Positions 1-12,631 of a stretch of 64,000 nucleotides of DNA are shown here, piece after piece. How positions within the stretch are numbered: position 1 is the stretch's first letter; each line of letters begins with the position of its first letter. The notes under the pieces are model-generated. The model ran no database searches. It saw only the letters and a program-made list of their open reading frames with translations, and was not told the origin of the DNA. The translations under genes were made by a program, and so were the position numbers. Origin of the DNA: Stenopsyche tienmushanensis (lineage: Eukaryota > Arthropoda > Insecta > Trichoptera > Stenopsychidae); NCBI GenBank assembly GCA_008973525.1, contig WACJ01000405.1:62001-126000 (forward strand), given 5' to 3'.

Positions 1-151
1 AACATCTCATGTACTGTTCGGGAGCGGCGTCATTATCTTAATATCAATACATTTTTTTTAGTTTTGTGTACGTTTGTTTGGTTGGCTGGATCGCAAAAAT
101 ATTTGTTGTGGGCCGCATACGGCCCGCGGGCCGTGAATTTGACGACTCTAG
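1..151 (-). mobile_element. hAT-like transposon terminus, cut by window edge
   Basis: A GC-rich end in an AT-rich region. A perfect 16-bp palindrome, ACGGCCCGCGGGCCGT, lies at 119-134, followed by TGAATTTGACGACTCTAG. Read on the minus strand the end begins CTAGAGTCGTCAAATTCACG and runs into the GGCCCGCGGGCC core. This layout resembles the common animal hAT terminus that starts CAGGGGTGTCAAACTC and continues into a GGCCCGCGGGCC block; that comparison is from memory of the family. The other end would lie left of the window. No transposase is visible here. Confidence 0.5.
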
Positions 152-711
152 TTTAAACAATGCAGAAAACTAAAATAAAGTCTGCTCTTAAAGAAATTTG
201 TTATGAATCGGTTGAGGTGAAAAACTTTGGAATCAGTCCAGTCCAATTCTAAGACTGAATGTCAAACTGTTTTGGAATTTTAGAGAAAACTATTAACCAA
301 TATCTATCAAAATAGGTCTTTATATGATAAATGAATCCATAAATGTCCATAATTGAACTCTGTTACCCTGTCATTATTCCAAGATAATATGATATGCGTG
401 AATTTCTTTTGAATTTAAAAAGAGCCTTAGTATTCTGGGCAAAATGTGCCGTAATTGTTTGAAAAAATTGGCAACCCTAGTTGAAGGATAGACTCCTTTG
501 TTAAAATTAAATCACCCCATCAGTCTCGTTATTTAATGGCCAATTCTCGTATTTTCACATTTATATATTTTATATTATTATAAAGGCACAGTCCTTTTTA
601 TGGGTCATTTGTCAAATGGAATTGGTTTTAAAAATTGATCGCCATCCTGTAAATTAGAACCCATGATGAATGATTTACAAGTCTGACCAATTGATGTCGG
701 AACTACCTAGT
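152..711. other. AT-rich stretch, nothing recognised
   Basis: No reading frame above background and no repeat matched to the rest of the window. Confidence 0.5.
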
Positions 712-747
712 TATAATCTCTCATGTAAGTTTATATGAGAGATTATA
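712..747. repeat. Perfect 13-bp inverted repeat (hairpin)
   Basis: TATAATCTCTCAT at 712-724 is matched exactly by its reverse complement at 735-747, with a 10-nt loop. The phrase CTCATGTAAGTTT occurs twice, once across the loop and once just downstream near 753-765, so there is also a short direct duplication. No gene is near enough to suggest a terminator role. Confidence 0.6.
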
Positions 748-1269
748 TATAGCTCATGTAAGTTTTCTATTTCTTTTTTATAGAAACTGGATGGTTTCGA
801 TTGAAAATACGAATCCAAATATTTTTTGACTTCATCTACGTTTTTCATTTTTTTGCATTTTGTTGAAAGCTCTAACGATCGCTAATATAGTGTTAAATAT
901 AGCGAATATGGAGTTTAGCTGTTTTAATTTTTTATAGATGTTTGGCTTTTTGTTTGAGATTGTTTAGGAAGTTCATAATAAATAGCTTCAGTCATATTCC
1001 ACCATTTTTGATGTTTGTAACATGAGAAATCAGCACACAATGTTGAATATGTTCTTCATTGGTTTTTAGCTTCACTGTATTTAATATTAAAAATAAATCT
1101 GATGAACAATACAATCAGGAAAAAATATAGAGATGTTTATTTCACCTTGATTAGACACAGACTGAATTCAAACGTTGTTAATAGTATAAATACTAGTGAT
1201 GATATCGCTATTGGTGATAGATAAACACCTCCTTGAATAATTGATATCAAATGATTGAACAATTATTTA

Positions 1270-1490
1270 AGGTCATCTAGGAAGTAAGGTTACAAGGATC
1301 CCTGAAGCCTAAAGTTGGTGCACCTGGCCTGTAGGGATGATCTTAACGGCCATTGTGTTTGATACCACGTGTTTGTCGGTTGTTTTGTTCAGTCACAGTA
1401 AATTCTTCCGATGGAAAGGTCGTCGCGCGCTCCCGCCTTACGCCGGGTGCGCCAACTTTGAAATACAATATTCCCCCGGCCTTAGGAAGC
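1270..1490. repeat. Dispersed repeat, copy 1 (second copy near 36.36 kb)
   Basis: Shares an ordered series of blocks with 36357-36545: GTCAT, GAAGTAAGGTTA, CCTGAAGCC, a short GC-rich middle, CACGTGTTTGTCGGT, TTTTGTTCAGT, ACAGTAAATT and a GATCGTC-like end. The copies have diverged by substitutions and small indels. A minus-strand open frame of 96 codons crosses it (1343-1633), but it matches no family I recognise. This copy holds a GC-rich CGTCGCGCGCTCCCGCC block at 1420-1436. It is probably a terminus of a DNA transposon, superfamily undetermined. Confidence 0.45.
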
Positions 1491-2652
1491 CTTGTAATCT
1501 TACTTTTTAGATGATCCTCGTATATACATTTCTGCATTGTTTTTGTGTCGAAATCGATAAATTTGAACCGCTGTGAAAGAATGTGTTGGCATTGTATCAA
1601 CAATGGATGTAATTTTATGACTGGACTCCACACGATTATTCTTCTCGCTGCACATGAAAAAAATAATAAATTCTTTAGTTTTAGTGAGCGATGAAAATTT
1701 CTCGTCGTTGATGAAGTGCGCTTAGGACAAATAGATGTTATCTGCAGTGATTTGAAACAACGTAATCATAATTTCGCCTGATAGTCATGTAAGAGTGGCT
1801 ATGAGATTGAGGGTAGATATGAGGATGTTCCGAGAAGAGGACAGAAGAGGAAATAAAGGAGATGTAATGAGAGTTACTTCAATTGGCAAGAGATTTGAGG
1901 TCGCATGTGCTGATTAAGAATCGGACCCTAGATCGTTAGGGTCCATCACTCTGTGATACGGCTGCCATTATTTATAGCAATGGTTTGATTCTTCAAGCCC
2001 CGATGACTGCTTTATGTAACTCGTTGATATTTTTAGATGGCGGTTTGAAGTAACGTTTTGCAGAATAAACAGGAATTTCGGCGTAACCTTCACATGAGCG
2101 ACGTCCGAGACTGGTTATTGAATTTACAATTAAAATACTATTTGTGTGAACGACAAGTCAAATTGCTCATCCAAGGATATCTATGTAATTCACAGGTAAT
2201 TTTATTATAATCCAAAGAATTTTTCATTGTCGATGTGTTTACGGTAATCCCAAGCATTATATAAACACCGTCTATTAGATTGAAGCGCTTCTTAATCAGA
2301 AGATATTCGATCAAACTACTAAGTTATGCAAATGTGTAATTGAGCGAAAGATGATCGAAACGCAGAAAATTATGAATTATTCATGTATTTTGTTCCTTGA
2401 CTTTTCTCAAATGTAAGCAAAATTAAATAAGCATCCTTTGGTGTTTCCGGATACGACCAACTTTTCGACTGTATACACCAATGTGTATATTGAAATAATT
2501 AATTCTGAATGTTTGCTTGTATCCTAAATTCATATTAAAACTTATCACAGTTTGACATGGGAAAATTGCTCCACTGAATTATGGCCATTCATTGTGCTGC
2601 GATAAAATCTGCATTTAATGGATGTAAAAACTGAGCTAATTTATTTATTAGC
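1491..2652. other. AT-rich stretch, nothing recognised
   Basis: No supported coding or RNA feature. Confidence 0.45.
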
Positions 2653-3038
2653 GCTTATAACCTTTAACTTTTTCGTTCCGGTTCAATTAAAAAATAAATT
2701 ATATCGGTTCAATTCCGGAACAAATAACGATTTTTTTGGTATTCGATTCAGTTCCGAGTAATTAATATGAGCATTTTATTCCTTATTTTATTATCCAGAT
2801 ATTTTTCTATCACGAATTTTATTTTTTTTAGTAGAATTTTCTTTCTAAAATAATATAATTTAATAAATGTAACAAATTTATATATTTATGGTTGAATTGT
2901 TCAATATTAAATCAAATTATCCTTTGTGTAAGACAAGCCACGAACCGAAATAAACCGATATTTTCGAAACGGTTTTCAACAAAAATGACGGTTTTTTTGG
3001 GCTTCGATTCAGTTCTGGTTCCAATCCCTGGCTTATAT
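2653..3038. mobile_element. Candidate hAT-type MITE
   Basis: The right end reads AGTTCTGGTTCCAATCCCTG at 3011-3030, whose reverse complement CAGGGATTGGAACCAGAACT has the form of a hAT terminus. It is followed by GCTTATAT (3031-3038). Before the left end is GCTTATAA (2653-2660), a 7/8 match that would suit an 8-bp hAT target duplication. The interior carries two related phrases, TATTCGATTCAGTTCCGAG near 2741 and CTTCGATTCAGTTCTGG near 3002, each after a T-run. The left terminal repeat is badly degraded. A related scrap lies at 18700-18750. No coding capacity. Confidence 0.4.
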
Positions 3039-3166
3039 ATCTCCAACAGCCATCAATCATATAAATTAGCTTATAACTTAACTTCCCACGAGACAAAATA
3101 TTGTCGATCTCATAAATTTAACCACGTATGAAAATTATTAAAATTTATTTTCAAAATAATTACTCC

Positions 3167-3575
3167 GTTCGAGAAACGTTTCGCCAAAAAAAAAATCATC
3201 TTCATTGACGAGGTCCATTTTTGGATGAATGGATTTATAAATAAGCAAAATTATTAGATTTGAGATGACACCAATCCAAATACATCGAGGAAAATATTGT
3301 TTGGTGCGAATTTTGGTCTGGTGGACTCATCAGTCCGCATTTGGTCCAAAACTGTCAATGGTGAGCACTACAGATCGCCATTAGACTTCTTCCTTTAGGG
3401 CTATTTTAAATTGTAGGTCTATGGGTATAAGCTGCAAATATCTGATGCCCTCAATATCAATATAACAAAAGTCATCCAGCAAATTCAACCAGATTTATGC
3501 GACAAAGTCATCGAAAATTGGACCTTGGAGACATTGTTTAAACCACACCAAAACATGTTTTATTTACATTTATAA
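3167..3575 (+). pseudogene. Decayed mariner-like transposase fragment
   Basis: Conceptual translation with stops and shifts gives blocks of a Tc1/mariner-superfamily transposase in the expected order: IIFIDEVHFWMNGFINKQN around the first catalytic Asp (3195-3250), a WCGFWAGG-like block seen as GANFGLVDSS, NGEHYRS, SPLDFFL*GYF around the final catalytic residue (near 3380-3410), and QQIQPDLCDKVIENW (near 3480-3525). The DFFLWGY block and the QPDLxxKVIENW block place it with the insect mariner-like group. The central part holding the second Asp is deleted. At least two in-frame stops are visible, so it is dead. The same family recurs at 27.65 kb. Confidence 0.7.
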
Positions 3576-5703
3576 ATTGAGCATCCTTGGTGAAATACCT
3601 TGTATAACTTGCTAAGTCAAAGGATGAGGGAAAGCTTTAACTATAGAAATTTGGAGAATTTTCAAAACAAGCTGATAGAAGAAGAGCAATAACACAAAAT
3701 TCAGAAAATGATAGAACCCTAAAAAAAGATCTAGACTTGATCGAGCAATTGGAATAAATTTTAGAATGAAGGTTCTTTCAATGAAAGAAGCATAAAATTG
3801 AACAAGAGAGCTTCACAATATATGCAACGTAATTTATAAAGATATCAGCCAAAGAAATCAGTTCATAAATTAAAGAAATTTTGTTAAAAATATACAACAT
3901 GAATTCAAGATGCTGCTGTATTCAGGTCCAAAAATGTTTTTTTTTTTGTCGAATGGTACAATGATTTGGTACAATGAAATTTATGGGTTTTTCTGTTTTT
4001 CATATATGTGTCGCCATATTTCCATGGGAATGCACGAAAAATATAAACAAGTCAAAATCTTGCTATCAAATTTTATTAACAATATTTATATATTGAACTC
4101 TACGTACTCTAATAAAAAAATCAATTAAGAATGCCACATAATCGTTTAAAACATAAAAATCGGATGCCAAATGTCCTCAATGTAAATTGGTTTGCATGTT
4201 TTTCACTCATTTCCTTGAACGAATAATAAAGTACCCTATTTATATAATGAATTACATGTGCTTCTTATATGATAAATATTGCAAAAAGTACGGTTTTTCT
4301 GTTCATCATATATTGATGAATTTTAGCATCTGAAAGAACAAATTTAATATACATACGCTTAAAAATTCCATTGACTGTTATAGTTAATGAAATATTTTGC
4401 AATAAACTTTGGCAATAATTATTATGCAATATGCTGTTTCAATAAACTGCAGAAATAATCGATTATGTACGTTCTAAATAATTATCTTCTTTCGTTACCG
4501 ATTAGAGAATATTGAACTGAAATACAATTAGAGCAGAATTAATGGTATATTTAAAGACATTTATGAATTAATATGTGTAAATAAAGGCGTTTGTTGACAT
4601 TGACTCATAAACTGTAATATCCATAATAAATAATTATGGCATTCGATAGTTATAAAGCAGATATAAAAAAATCTTGTTTGTCATCGTGTCTGTGGGCAAT
4701 TGTGCGGTCCAATTGTATTTAGATAAAACATCTTAATTTCTTATCAATTTTTTGAAACGTGGACGTATTATGTCAAATGTTTAATACCTTTTTAGTTGCA
4801 CAAGTTCCAGGTTCCAGGATGGTTCCGCAAATGTGAAATGCTCGGATCGAAATCACTACAAGTGTATATCAGAGGACATGCAATGTCGTTGAAAGACCAA
4901 TTTGTAGCATGTCAAATGTCCCGTGAATAAATTATACCGTCCTGTTGTTTTGATAATCCGGCGCCCGCGGGTCTAATCACATGATTAAATAAAATAAAAG
5001 GGCGATCTGCTGTTATACATTATGCATTGACGGTGGGTCGGCCCTGTAGGTCGTTGGCAAAAAATCCATTGTCGTTCGAAACTTAAAATTATCACCACAT
5101 TCGATCATTGCCAATCATTTTGAATAAGAAAATGTTGTAGAAATGTAAAAATTATCATAATTTTTTTTTTGAAAGATGGCGCGAACGCTATGTCAATAAG
5201 ATAATAAATCAACGTTTGAAAATAGGCAATGGTATGGATTATAGTTGTCGATCATTGAATGATATTCGCCATACATGAATTTAAGCTTTGATATCCGGAT
5301 ATATTTGGAAAAGGCGTTTGCTTTAAATCAAGCAAACACTTCAGTTTTATATAATTTTTTGACTTAATCCCTATATGTTTAGTTAATGGATCAGTTTTCA
5401 ATCAATCACCAAAGAAGTCTGTAATTATCTTACGATTTGATCTATTTTCATTAACCAATATTGGCACAGTGGGTTGGTCCAAGAATTCTTATCGACGAGT
5501 TAAAAATCTAATCTGTATAAAACTTTAATATCAAATACCAATTGGATTGAATTAGCTAGGGCTAAAAATAGCTGATCTATAAAATGAGCCGATTATCTTT
5601 TATTATAGATACGTTGATTATTAATTTTTGACCCTTAGCAAATGGCTTAATTTTTCAAAAATATCATCAGCTGATTAACGGTGTATTAACTAAAAAAAAT
5701 ATT
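3576..5703. other. AT-rich stretch, nothing recognised
   Basis: Only short open frames, none resembling a known family. A small direct duplication (GTTCCAGGTTCCAGGATGG) is near 4803. The CCATGGGAATGC motif near 4022 is one of the loosely related motifs discussed in the findings. Confidence 0.4.
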
Positions 5704-6593
5704 TTAAGGGGTCATCTCACTTTGACGACCCAAAAAATAGATGATTTTTAATTTTTTTTTACAGTAAATACACCGTATATTTAAATGAATCTTTTGGAAT
5801 TTATTAGAATACATTTATATAATACTAAAAAAAAATCGTAATTAAAAATATATATATTATATCGTTTTTAAAACATCAAAATGGCATGTCATAATGGCAA
5901 AATAATGGCAAATCAGGCTTACCTAATTTTTCTTTAATCTGTGTCGCAATTAATACTTTTTATTTAAAAGTAACAAAATGACGCTGCTTTAAAAAAAGTT
6001 TGTAAAAAACATTTTTTTTTGGGTTATTTTTTAATGTAAACCGTAAGATAAAATACATATTTTGACCTAATTTTGCGAACTGTTTTCGATTTTTTTTCAA
6101 CACCACATGCAAAAATGTCGTTTTGATAAAAACGCGCTTAAAGTTTTAAGGGGGGCAAACCCTTCAGACACTCGAAAATTAGTCGTTTTTCATGATTTTT
6201 TTTAATGGCAATAAAATAATCGTATCATTTTAAATTTTTGACATTATTTTACTGCAACCTTTAAGTGCTAATTTATTTTATTTTTTTAAAAACAAAAAAC
6301 AAAATGGCGGAGTTATAAAGTATTCTATTAGGCACCTTTTCTCGTGATATCAAACGGCTCGCCACTTGTCGAAGGTTTCCTGTTGAATTGAAATCGAAAA
6401 TGGAAATATTTTTTGATTTTTATTATGTGTAGGCAATCAATTAAGCTATAAAAAAGTATAAAACAAAATAAATCGTAGTCTTTTAGCTAAACTTTCATAT
6501 TTTTTACCATTTTCTTGATAATTTTTGCCCTAAAAAAAAAAACAATTTTAGTGACTTACCAATCAATGATTCCAGGTGCGTGTAATCCCTTAA
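5704..6593. mobile_element. TTAA-flanked transposon-like element, degenerate
   Basis: It starts TTAAGGGGTCATCTCACTTT and ends in TGTAATCCCTTAA, so TTAA lies at both edges with a short GGG/CCC terminal match. The first 45 bp match, with scattered differences, the reverse complement of 43161-43205. The interior is T-run rich and includes GATAAAAACGCG near 6127, the reverse of the CGCGTTTTTATCGAAAC phrase found in the repeats at 18.9 and 55.5 kb. No coding capacity. The TTAA edges suggest a piggyBac- or Kolobok-type element, but the class is an inference. Confidence 0.4.
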
Positions 6594-7975
6594 GAAGACT
6601 TAATTAAAATATTCAGAAATATGAAATACTATATGAACAAACAGCATATAACCATATACAAAAATACTGAAATATTATGGGGGCTTAAATAGGATATGTA
6701 TTTGTATATATCATGACATTTATGGTGCTAGCTCATGTGAGTCTTCTAGCTCAATGAGGATATTTTATTCATTTAGATGAATCTTTTTGCAAGATCATGA
6801 AACATTTATCGCTTCAGCTTATGTACCCTAGAGGTTGGATTAAGTTCGAAAACATGCACATTTTTTTATTGCTACGAATATGTCGAAAAGGAATGTTTCT
6901 TAGTGGTAAGGCGTTTTCTGTGCATAACGAGGGTTTGTTACGTTCAACCCTTGTGCTTTGCAGCATCCAAATCGTTCATAGCGGAATAATTAAATAACAG
7001 CATGGGCAAAGTTTCATCTGGATTTGTGCTTAAAGTAGCTTCAGGAATTTTTGCATCCACGGTCCATTTATTTTGCGTCATTGTTTCTCGCAAGTCCCCC
7101 CCGGCAGCTGTTGCACCGGAGAACGACCGGAAAATGCGCCAAGGGATGAAAAGCATGCTGTCTTTGTATAACTTCTACATGAGAAACTTTGATGATAGAG
7201 AGCCACGAGTCAAACTTTATAATAACTCTAAACTACACTCATTGCAAGAAGAAAAGTGTCTGAATCATCTTCCAGTCGGATGCCATTTGCATACAGCCCG
7301 ACCGTTCTTTTTGGGGGTGCTCTTCACATGAGTTCAACTTCCAATTGCGCTCGAAGAAACTCTAATCATGTTGTGTTACTCTTTGTCTTCGAATTAATTA
7401 TTTACATGTTTGAATATTATTTTCATATAAATACAGACGTTTTCCTGTCATACGTGTGTACGAGTTTGGAAAGCATACATGTAGGAAAGAAGAACGAGAG
7501 GTCGACCGATAGTCTTGGCCTACGTTCGAGAAAAGTTTTGTCAAAAAAATATAGATGTGATTAAACGAGTGAAAATATTTTTCGGATATGGGAAGATATC
7601 GATCCCCAGGAGACACATCAGCACCAAATGCATTCTGATATTCACTGTTTCGTGCGGAATTTGGGGGATGCTCAACATACGTACGTACAGATGTACGTAG
7701 CAGATTCCTATTTGAAATGATAGTTGTACCATTACTACAACCATAATAATATCAACTATAAACTATGAATGTATGCATATGCAGATGTAGATTTGTGGAA
7801 TAGAAGACAATTTCAAGAGAAAAGAGAAATATTTTAGTAATTTTTTTTTTTTTAATAAATAGTAAACGAGTGCTATATTATAAAAAGCACATGTTTAGAA
7901 TCACATTATAGTGTAATATGGGAGAAATAATACTCCTACCGTTTGCAAGATTGACAGTGTTATGAAAGAAGAAAA
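6594..7975. other. Region with short unassigned open frames
   Basis: Slightly less AT-rich around 6.8-7.6 kb. It contains plus-strand frames of 66 (6797-6997), 109 (7002-7331) and 102 (7256-7564) codons and overlapping minus-strand frames. None has a motif I recognise, they overlap on both strands, and no splice structure can be supported. I do not call a gene. Confidence 0.35.
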
Positions 7976-8078
7976 AGAGTCGTCCAGCAGCCTTGGCCGT
8001 GGGATAACGTGTTCTTTTCGACCACTTCCCCAATCTCGTAACTGTGCTCTTTCTATCGGCCATAAAAAAAGACTTTGA
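7976..8078 (-). repeat. GC-rich hairpin repeat family, copy 1 (degenerate)
   Basis: GCAGCCTTGGCCGTGGGATA at 7986-8005 aligns with the reverse complement of the 25.4-kb copy (GGCCTTGGCTGCGGGAGGA). The match resumes downstream, where GTGCTCTTTCTATCGGCC then ATAAAAAAAGACT parallels CTCTCTTTCGTGCCG then AATAAAAAGTCT. The palindrome has decayed in this copy. Confidence 0.45.
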
Positions 8079-11000
8079 TGTAGAATTCGTGTTTTTATTA
8101 TTTACTGACCATCTTCTTTCTATTTTACAGGAGTTAACGGGAGATAGGAGTGCAGCCTGGGGGATCTGCCCTTTTGAAATCTCGTCTACGAAATAATACT
8201 TAATTTAATAATTTTCATTTAAACCCAAATTATTCTGCCAAGGTTTTCTTTGCATCTTTTATGGTAAGACATTTGTAAACTTTGAGTTATCCTAGATTAA
8301 TTTTCATTAAATTAAATAATTAAAAATGAAGTAAATACACTTCAAAATTGTAGAAAATCTAATGTAATTAAATAATTAAAATCATTCAATTAGTAATATT
8401 TAATTTAAATAAGCATACTAATTAATTAGTTTGATTTAAGTCTTTTTTCTCGTTATTTCGATAGAGTTCTCATAGAAACTTCAACAACAGACAAACACTC
8501 GCTTGTTTTCAACTATAATATATAGATTCTTAATGTATTCCTAAAATACAACCAGAAATAATTTGTCATCTTAAAATTATTTAAAATTGTGCTGGATAAA
8601 ACGAAGAAGAAATTGGTTTTCAGGCAAGCGTTTTCCATTTTCAGACATGCAATTCAAGCCGACATTTCGGATCAAGGTCGAACAACATTAACAAATACAT
8701 ACTAAGTGCTCATAAAAGATTTATTCCGACGAAGATTGTTACTAAGTGATCTATGAATATGAATAAATGTTAAAATATTCAAAAGTTCTTTTCAGATAAA
8801 CAAGCAATTATCGTGTAATTCTTAACTTGGTAGATTATATAATGCATGAGGAATAATGAGATGGTCACGTTGCTCGAATTTCACATGTGCATAAAAAATG
8901 TATTTTTCCAACCTACGAGTCTCTGAAAAACGAATGATATGTGTTGACTCTTTTTATTCGAATCCTAATCTTAATTGCTTTGACAACAGCTCTTTCGTTT
9001 GCTCGCCACTTAAATGGTCCAAGACTCCTTGCCGAAGTAACCGTAATTTTACAATGGCTATAATTGGTGTCTTTGTTTGGAGAAGAAAGATTTTGCTGAT
9101 ATAATTTAGGCATAAGAGGTAAACTCAATATCCAAATGATGTGTAAACATAATTAAAAAAAATAAAGAGGGTTTTTACGCTGTTGCATGAAAGCAAACAA
9201 AACTCAGTCTATTTGTGTTGAATCTGTCCTATTTGAGTTTTGGTTAATTAAAATTGTTTAGGAACTGTATCAGTGGTTATGAAAATTAATTGACGTCATC
9301 TAGCATTCATTCTATTTTTGATACCAATTCAAAACATTCCTTTTTTATGAAGTAAGAAACACTTCAAGCGTCAAGGGTATTATGCTTGTACCAATTGCCC
9401 AAGATAGTATCAAATGGCACAGAATAAGGTTTTAAATTAAAGCACAGACGAGCGTCGACCATGACTGAAAATAGCATTTAAAGCATGAAAAATTGCTTTC
9501 ATTTAAGTATCTATTCGAAAAAAATTGCCATTCATTTCCAACCATATCAGCTTATTTTTAGAAACCTCACATGATGGTAAAATGGTGACATGAAAAAATC
9601 AATTGGCTTTCATACACATGGTTGCGTTCTCATGACCATGCTCCATTAATTGAGCTTTAAAACCTGATACCTAGCATTATCATTAATTAAGCCGGGTTGT
9701 TAATGTCTTCTGAAATATTGCACATGATTCTTTTTAATTCTGCTAAATTGAAAGATCGTCTTTGGGTCACACTAAGACGTAATCACTCAGTATCATCGCG
9801 TGTAGCTTGTTAAAGCTACGAGGCCGATCTCTATCAATTTTTATATAATATAAGGGATAGAGAGGATTTAAAGATTAACGTTTTCAATGCGATCGTAATG
9901 ATACTATCTACGATTGTAATGTGGATAAATTCGCAGTCGCACGCAACGAAAAGCTGTTAAAAAGCAAACATCTCTTAATGAAATATGATAACATCAAGCT
10001 ATCAAATCTATCCGTATCAATTTGAACGCTGTTTTGAAAACATTTGTATCGATTTTAAAGTTCTGATCTAAAATACGAGTGAAGAAAGACTTTTGATAGA
10101 AGCGATTTTTTCTTATTCCTGCTTATATCAAACATCGACCTAATTGCAAAGTTTTTAGACTCTCATTATAAAGATGTCAATTGACAGTCAAGATGACAAT
10201 TTAACCACAAGCAATAGAAAAACATCGATTTTAAAGGGTTGCATGGCTTTTGAACTAAAAAAAAACATTCTTCCACGACTGAAATTTAATAAAGATATTT
10301 TTTACTAAAGGGTCTCTAAAAACCAAGTCTCAAAGGCTGAATTTTCAAATTTTTTTAATAAAATATTTATTTCATCATATTTAAAAAAATTAGAGAAAAT
10401 ATACTTTTTTTACCCTTTGAATCCTATGTAACTCCTTAAAATCAAATACCACTGGAAATATCACCTGACAAAGGAACCCCTTGATAATCACGGAAAATGA
10501 TAACTTTTTAAAGCTCAACTTTGTATCAATCAAGCCATATTTAATGCAAAGCATGTGATCTATTGTCAATCGAGACGTTGTCTTATTTCGTATTGGAATA
10601 TGAACTGATAAAACTTGATGAATGATACGAGGAATACTTCTGGAATCAAACGGGAGTTTTTTTTTAGTTTGTGTCAATGAAGACTATTTTAGGGATTTTC
10701 GATAGGCATTGATTTTTTGTTATCACATCAATGAAAAAATATAAGGATTAGTACGGTAAAAGTACACAAGATTGTCCTTATTTGATACTCCCTATGTGAT
10801 AAATTGTACACGATAAAAATAATGTAAATATAGCTTATCGCGTTATCTTTATTTGATTTTTCCTGTGATTATTACAATAGTGTAAATATAATTTTGCAGA
10901 TGCTGAAATTGTCATCATTTTTGGAATACAAAAAACGCATTCTTCGTTTGTAAATTGACTTTGCTGGACTTATTGAATTGGGATAATTTTAATGCTCGAT

Positions 11001-12600
11001 GGCATCTGTCAAATAATGAATATATCTGTGGTGAAATGGTTGAAATTCTAATATCGTATCATAATTAAATACCAAAAGACTGTAAATGATGGAAAGCTTA
11101 TTTGTAGCAAGATTTATCCGATTTCGGAATTTTACAATAATGTTTTTATATAAATTGTTGCTATTTTTTAGATATTATAATCAGTACTCATTTTTAAAAA
11201 ATGCATCTAGCCTTTAACCAAGCAAAAACCTTATATAATCATAATCATTTTCACAAAATCCAAGAATTTGTTTTCTCCATAGTTCTCACAAAAATAATAT
11301 GATTGGATCGAATTTGTGAAAATAATAGCATTTTTCTTTGGAAAGGCTTAAAAATATCAAAACCAAAATTTTGCTATACAATTTGGTAAGATATAAATCA
11401 TTAAAATGGGGGCTTAATAATGAAGACGTTTAACGTCACCGCATGGTCACGCTCATTATTAAAGAGATTTGAAATTTATTTGGAGTATTTTTCTGATTTA
11501 ATTTACGCATATTAGATAATGTAAGTGATTTTTCTATTGTTTCGATGATAAGAAATAATTACTTTTAGCTAGATCTTACATTTTTGATAATTTATTGTAC
11601 AAATTATTACTTAATATGACGATAATCATTTAATCCCTCAAATGGTCTTTTGCTGATCGATTGTCGTTTGCTAAAATATTATCAGCGTAATTGATTTTCA
11701 ATTTTTTCAGCAAATAATATCAAATAGGCTTAAAAGGATGATTGATGTTGAAAACTTATATCTGCAAATAAAATAAATAAGAAGGATTTAACGATCGATG
11801 TAAAAATGATAGACTACCCATTTTATCTTGAATCGAAATAAAAATACACATACTGTACTTTAAATAGAATTTAGTACCTGAACTAAATATTGGATATACA
11901 TTACATTATTTAATCTTTGATTCACGTTTTGATGTTGGAAGTTAAAGACTCACGAAGCAATTTTTCTTGTGGACGTCGTATCAGAGCTAAATGGACAGAG
12001 ACTATAAATAATGCTTATGTTTGTTGTTTGGCGCTAGGTTATTGAATTAACATTGCCGAAAAATTTTCATCAATTTAAAAATTATAAAGTGACAATGCAT
12101 GTATGATAGTAAATAGTTAGTTAGCAAGATTCCGTTTAAAAAAATTCAAAGGTATTTTTGGAGCCGAAAAAGTAAGATTGTAGCTAACAAACAGTCGAAT
12201 TTTGAGCCGAATTAGAAGCGAAACGTGAATTGAGGTATCGAATTTTAGCACTGGTATACCCGTTAGCAAAAAAAGGACATGCCACATGCCAATCAGAATG
12301 TCATTCAAACAAAGCAGAGCCTTTTTATTGTTTTGGTTTGAAATTGCTGAGTTCGATTCCAGTATTCTGGAACAATCGCAAATGGATGAGAGCTGGAGCA
12401 ATACTCTGTATCTGAAATGAGGATCGGCACTAAATTGGAGAGATGAAATACGCGTACAAGTTCCACAACTAAACTTTGTACGTGCATTGGCTTATGAAAA
12501 CTGGTATTAAATTGTCATGATGTATGCTTTGTGAAACTATTTTGACGACTTTACGACCGGCCACGTTTCGTTTGGCGTAATTATGAATGTGCCTTTATAC
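8079..12600. other. Long AT-rich stretch, nothing recognised
   Basis: No supported gene. The longest frame is 95 codons on the minus strand (10390-10677), with no recognisable motif. A small hairpin, GTAGCTT-GTTA-AAGCTAC, is near 9803. Frames of 60 to 94 codons at 12117-12487 overlap on both strands and look like chance. Confidence 0.4.
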
Positions 12601-12631
12601 GTCATACGACGTATTAATTTCATCGTATGAC
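12601..12631. repeat. Perfect 9-bp hairpin
   Basis: GTCATACGA and TCGTATGAC are exact inverted arms around a 13-nt loop. Within the loop edge ACGTATTAAT is also partly palindromic. There is no adjacent gene, so function is unknown. Confidence 0.5.

Noticed and set aside
712..747. Perfect hairpin as a transcription terminator
   Set aside because: There is no adjacent gene, and intrinsic terminators of this kind are not expected in a eukaryotic nuclear genome.
7002..7331. 109-codon plus-strand frame in a cluster of short frames
   Set aside because: It overlaps frames on both strands, has no motif, and lacks supporting splice or promoter features.
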